Positions 4,757-6,244 of a stretch of DNA of 6,244 nt are shown here, in pieces. Source of the DNA: ZC4RG17 sp036259475. Lineage in GTDB: Bacteria; Actinomycetota; Acidimicrobiia; Spongiisociales; ZC4RG35. Position numbers and translations under genes: made by a program. Below the pieces are notes generated by a model. That model had not been told where the DNA came from and ran no database searches. It saw nothing but the letters and a program-made list of their open reading frames with translations. Numbering within the stretch: position 1 is the first letter of the stretch; the number at the start of each line of letters is the position of its first letter. The DNA is taken from assembly GCA_036259475.1 (NCBI GenBank), contig DATABS010000037.1, positions 1 to 6,244 on the forward strand, in the 5' to 3' direction.

Positions 4757-6175
4757 TCAGACGCTCGCCACCTCGAGCAGTCGCCGGGTCGATTGATGGA
4801 TCGCGGCGATGAACCGGTCCGAATCGGGCAGCGTGTCGTAGTCGGCGTGAATCCCCCACAGGAAACGGCCGTCGTAACTAAAGAGCGCCACTCCGAGCCC
4901 ATGCTGGGCCCATAGAGGCACCATGGGATAGGTCGCCAGCATCCGCGCCTCGAGCAGGTACATGGGGAACTGTGGTCCCGGGACGTTGGTGACCGTCATG
5001 TTGAAGGGACGGATCCGTTGCCCCGCCACCCGGTTGGCGAGCGAGAGAAGCGTCAGAGGCGTGCCGCGAGAAATCTCGACCAGGGTGGCGGCTCCCAGTG
5101 CCTGGTTGCTGCGACGGTTGCGGGCGGTCTGGGTCTTGATCTTTTCGTAACGGGCGGCCGGATCCGGCTCGTCGAGGGGCAGATCGATCAGCCACATGGC
5201 TACCTGGTTTCCCAGCGCTCCCCGCTGGTCGGCCCGCCGGGTGCTGACCGGATTCATCACCCGGAACTGGACGCCTTCGACGTCGTAGCTGCGATCTTCG
5301 GTGAGGAACTGGCGCACCGCTCCGGCGACGATCGCCAGCACGGCGTCATTGACTGAACCGCCCAGCTTGTTCTTCACGGCTCTGACATCCTCGAGAGGGG
5401 TTTCCGTCCAGTCGAAACGTCGGTTGGGCCCGATCCCGGGGTTGAGCGGAGTGGCGTCCGCCATGGACAGCCATCCGGACCGTAGCGAGTTCATCGCCGC
5501 CACGGCCCGGTCCCCGATCATCTCGGCCGTCTGACGTCCTTCCGCCATCAAGGCCCCCACCGACGTGAGCCGCTCCAAGTTCTGTCGCGTCATCCGGGCG
5601 GCGGAGGCAACCGCCAGTTCCGTCCCGGTAGGGGCCGGCCGGGGCTGCCACTGCGGGGACCCTTCGATCTCGCTGACAGGGGTGACGTTGAGGAGGATGG
5701 TGGTCAGGTCCACTCCGGAAAGGCCGTCGATCATGCAGTGGTGGAGCTTGGCGATGATGGCGAAGCGGGCTTCCGACAGCCCCTCCACCACCCACAGCTC
5801 CCACAGGGGCTTCGACCGGTCGAGCTGCTGGGAGACGATCCGTCCGGCTAGCCGCTTGAGCTGGTCGTCGCTCCCCGGGTGGGGCAGGCCGGTGTGGCGG
5901 ACGTGATAGTCGAGGTTGAAGTCGTCATCGTCGACCCACACCGGCGAACCGGTGTAGGGGACGTAGTCGAGGCGCTGGCGATAGCGGGGGATGTATTGCA
6001 GCTTCGACTCGACATGCGCCCGGACCCGATCGAAGTCGACGCCGGTGCCGCCCGAGGCGAGCTCGTTCGACTCGAACAGCGCCACTCCCCCTACATGCAT
6101 GTGCGTCGTGCGGGTTTCGAGCGCCAGGAATGAGCGGTCTAGATAAGAGAGCGGCTCGAAATGAGAATCGGGCAC
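4757..6175 (-). CDS. Wax ester synthase / diacylglycerol acyltransferase (WS/DGAT)
   Basis: This 472-residue member of the bacterial WS/DGAT family is of typical full length. These enzymes move an acyl group from acyl-CoA to diacylglycerol or a long-chain alcohol, making triacylglycerol or wax ester at the inner face of the membrane and on lipid droplets. Family landmarks occur in order: PLSYLDRSFLALETRTTHMHVGG (8-30), the catalytic HHxxxDG motif (HHCMIDG, 145-151), the PLN motif (243-245, then a Gly/Pro turn), NDAVLAIVAGAVR (276-288), RVMNPVSTRR (305-314), GNQVAMWLIDLP (322-333), TNVPGP (396-401) and a C-terminal SYDGRFLWGIHADYD (433-447). His145/His146 and Asp150 are intact, so the enzyme is probably active. 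Whether it prefers diacylglycerol or alcohol cannot be told. GTG at 6175 is the start because the conserved N-terminal motif would be lost from the next Met (26). There is no Shine-Dalgarno sequence, but a -10-like hexamer is placed for a leaderless transcript. The transporter gene follows on the same strand. Confidence 0.95.
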   Translation of the reverse strand: MPDSHFEPLSYLDRSFLALETRTTHMHVGGVALFESNELASGGTGVDFDRVRAHVESKLQYIPRYRQRLDYVPYTGSPVWVDDDDFNLDYHVRHTGLPHPGSDDQLKRLAGRIVSQQLDRSKPLWELWVVEGLSEARFAIIAKLHHCMIDGLSGVDLTTILLNVTPVSEIEGSPQWQPRPAPTGTELAVASAARMTRQNLERLTSVGALMAEGRQTAEMIGDRAVAAMNSLRSGWLSMADATPLNPGIGPNRRFDWTETPLEDVRAVKNKLGGSVNDAVLAIVAGAVRQFLTEDRSYDVEGVQFRVMNPVSTRRADQRGALGNQVAMWLIDLPLDEPDPAARYEKIKTQTARNRRSNQALGAATLVEISRGTPLTLLSLANRVAGQRIRPFNMTVTNVPGPQFPMYLLEARMLATYPMVPLWAQHGLGVALFSYDGRFLWGIHADYDTLPDSDRFIAAIHQSTRRLLEVASV

Positions 6176-6181
6176 ACAGTG

Positions 6182-6187
6182 AGGATA
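6182..6187 (-). promoter_or_regulatory. Candidate -10 element for a leaderless WS/DGAT transcript
   Basis: TATCCT on the minus strand (6187-6182) is followed by six bases and then the GTG start at 6175. That is the spacing expected if transcription begins at the first base of the start codon. No ribosome binding site lies between, which fits a leaderless mRNA, common in actinobacteria. The -35 region (about 6205-6210, TGTATC on the minus strand) is a poor match. The remaining bases to the window end show no supported gene. Confidence 0.4.
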
Positions 6188-6244
6188 AGACGGCGATCCA
6201 TGCAGATACAGGAAGACCCGGCACTAAGGAGTGTCCGACGCGGG

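Noticed and set aside
4650..4859. N-terminal extension of the EamA transporter by 70 residues
   Set aside because: The added stretch is hydrophilic, Arg/Gly-rich and overlaps the end of the WS/DGAT gene. The family starts at the first membrane helix, as with the ATG at 4649.
6139..6201. Short 20-codon open frame (ATG at 6201, minus strand) overlapping the WS/DGAT start
   Set aside because: It could be an upstream leader peptide but has no ribosome binding site and no codon pattern of a regulatory leader. Chance is the simpler reading.

Overview
The window is GC-rich, with GTG as well as ATG starts, tightly packed genes and Ala/Asp/Glu/Arg-rich proteins. Together with a bacterial WS/DGAT acyltransferase and a lipoprotein carrying a long Asp-Thr-Thr linker, this points to a high-GC actinobacterium. 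Class Acidimicrobiia is my best guess. That is inferred from gene content and style, as there is no rRNA or other phylogenetic marker here.

Layout, left to right. (1) Positions 1-64 hold two GC-rich hairpins downstream of (2) a minus-strand gene (65-1450) for a branched-chain-amino-acid-type ABC transporter substrate-binding lipoprotein. (3) A short divergent control region (1451-1565) holds an AT-rich patch and an inverted repeat. It separates that gene from (4) an AlaX-type alanyl-tRNA editing protein (1566-2279, plus). (5) A 129-base gap carries a threefold 7-base tandem repeat and an isolated TTGACA. (6) A CvpA-like membrane protein fused to a degenerate CAP/SCP domain follows (2409-3365, plus). 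It is translationally coupled to (7) a small protein of unknown function (3362-3805, plus). (8) That gene overlaps, tail to tail by 44 bases, a minus-strand EamA/DMT-family transporter (3762-4649). (9) Upstream of the transporter and on the same strand is a WS/DGAT acyltransferase (4757-6175). The two are separated by a strong hairpin with a short T run.

No tRNA, rRNA, CRISPR array, insertion sequence, phage gene or toxin-antitoxin pair is visible. The functions are mixed: solute capture, translation quality control, envelope, efflux or metabolite export, and storage-lipid synthesis. They do not form one obvious pathway. The strongest unit is the coupled pair CvpA-CAP plus unknown protein. 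It is the best candidate for something not well described: a four-helix membrane anchor carrying a CAP domain whose usual histidines appear to be lost, made in step with a soluble partner. The rest of the window looks like ordinary chromosome.
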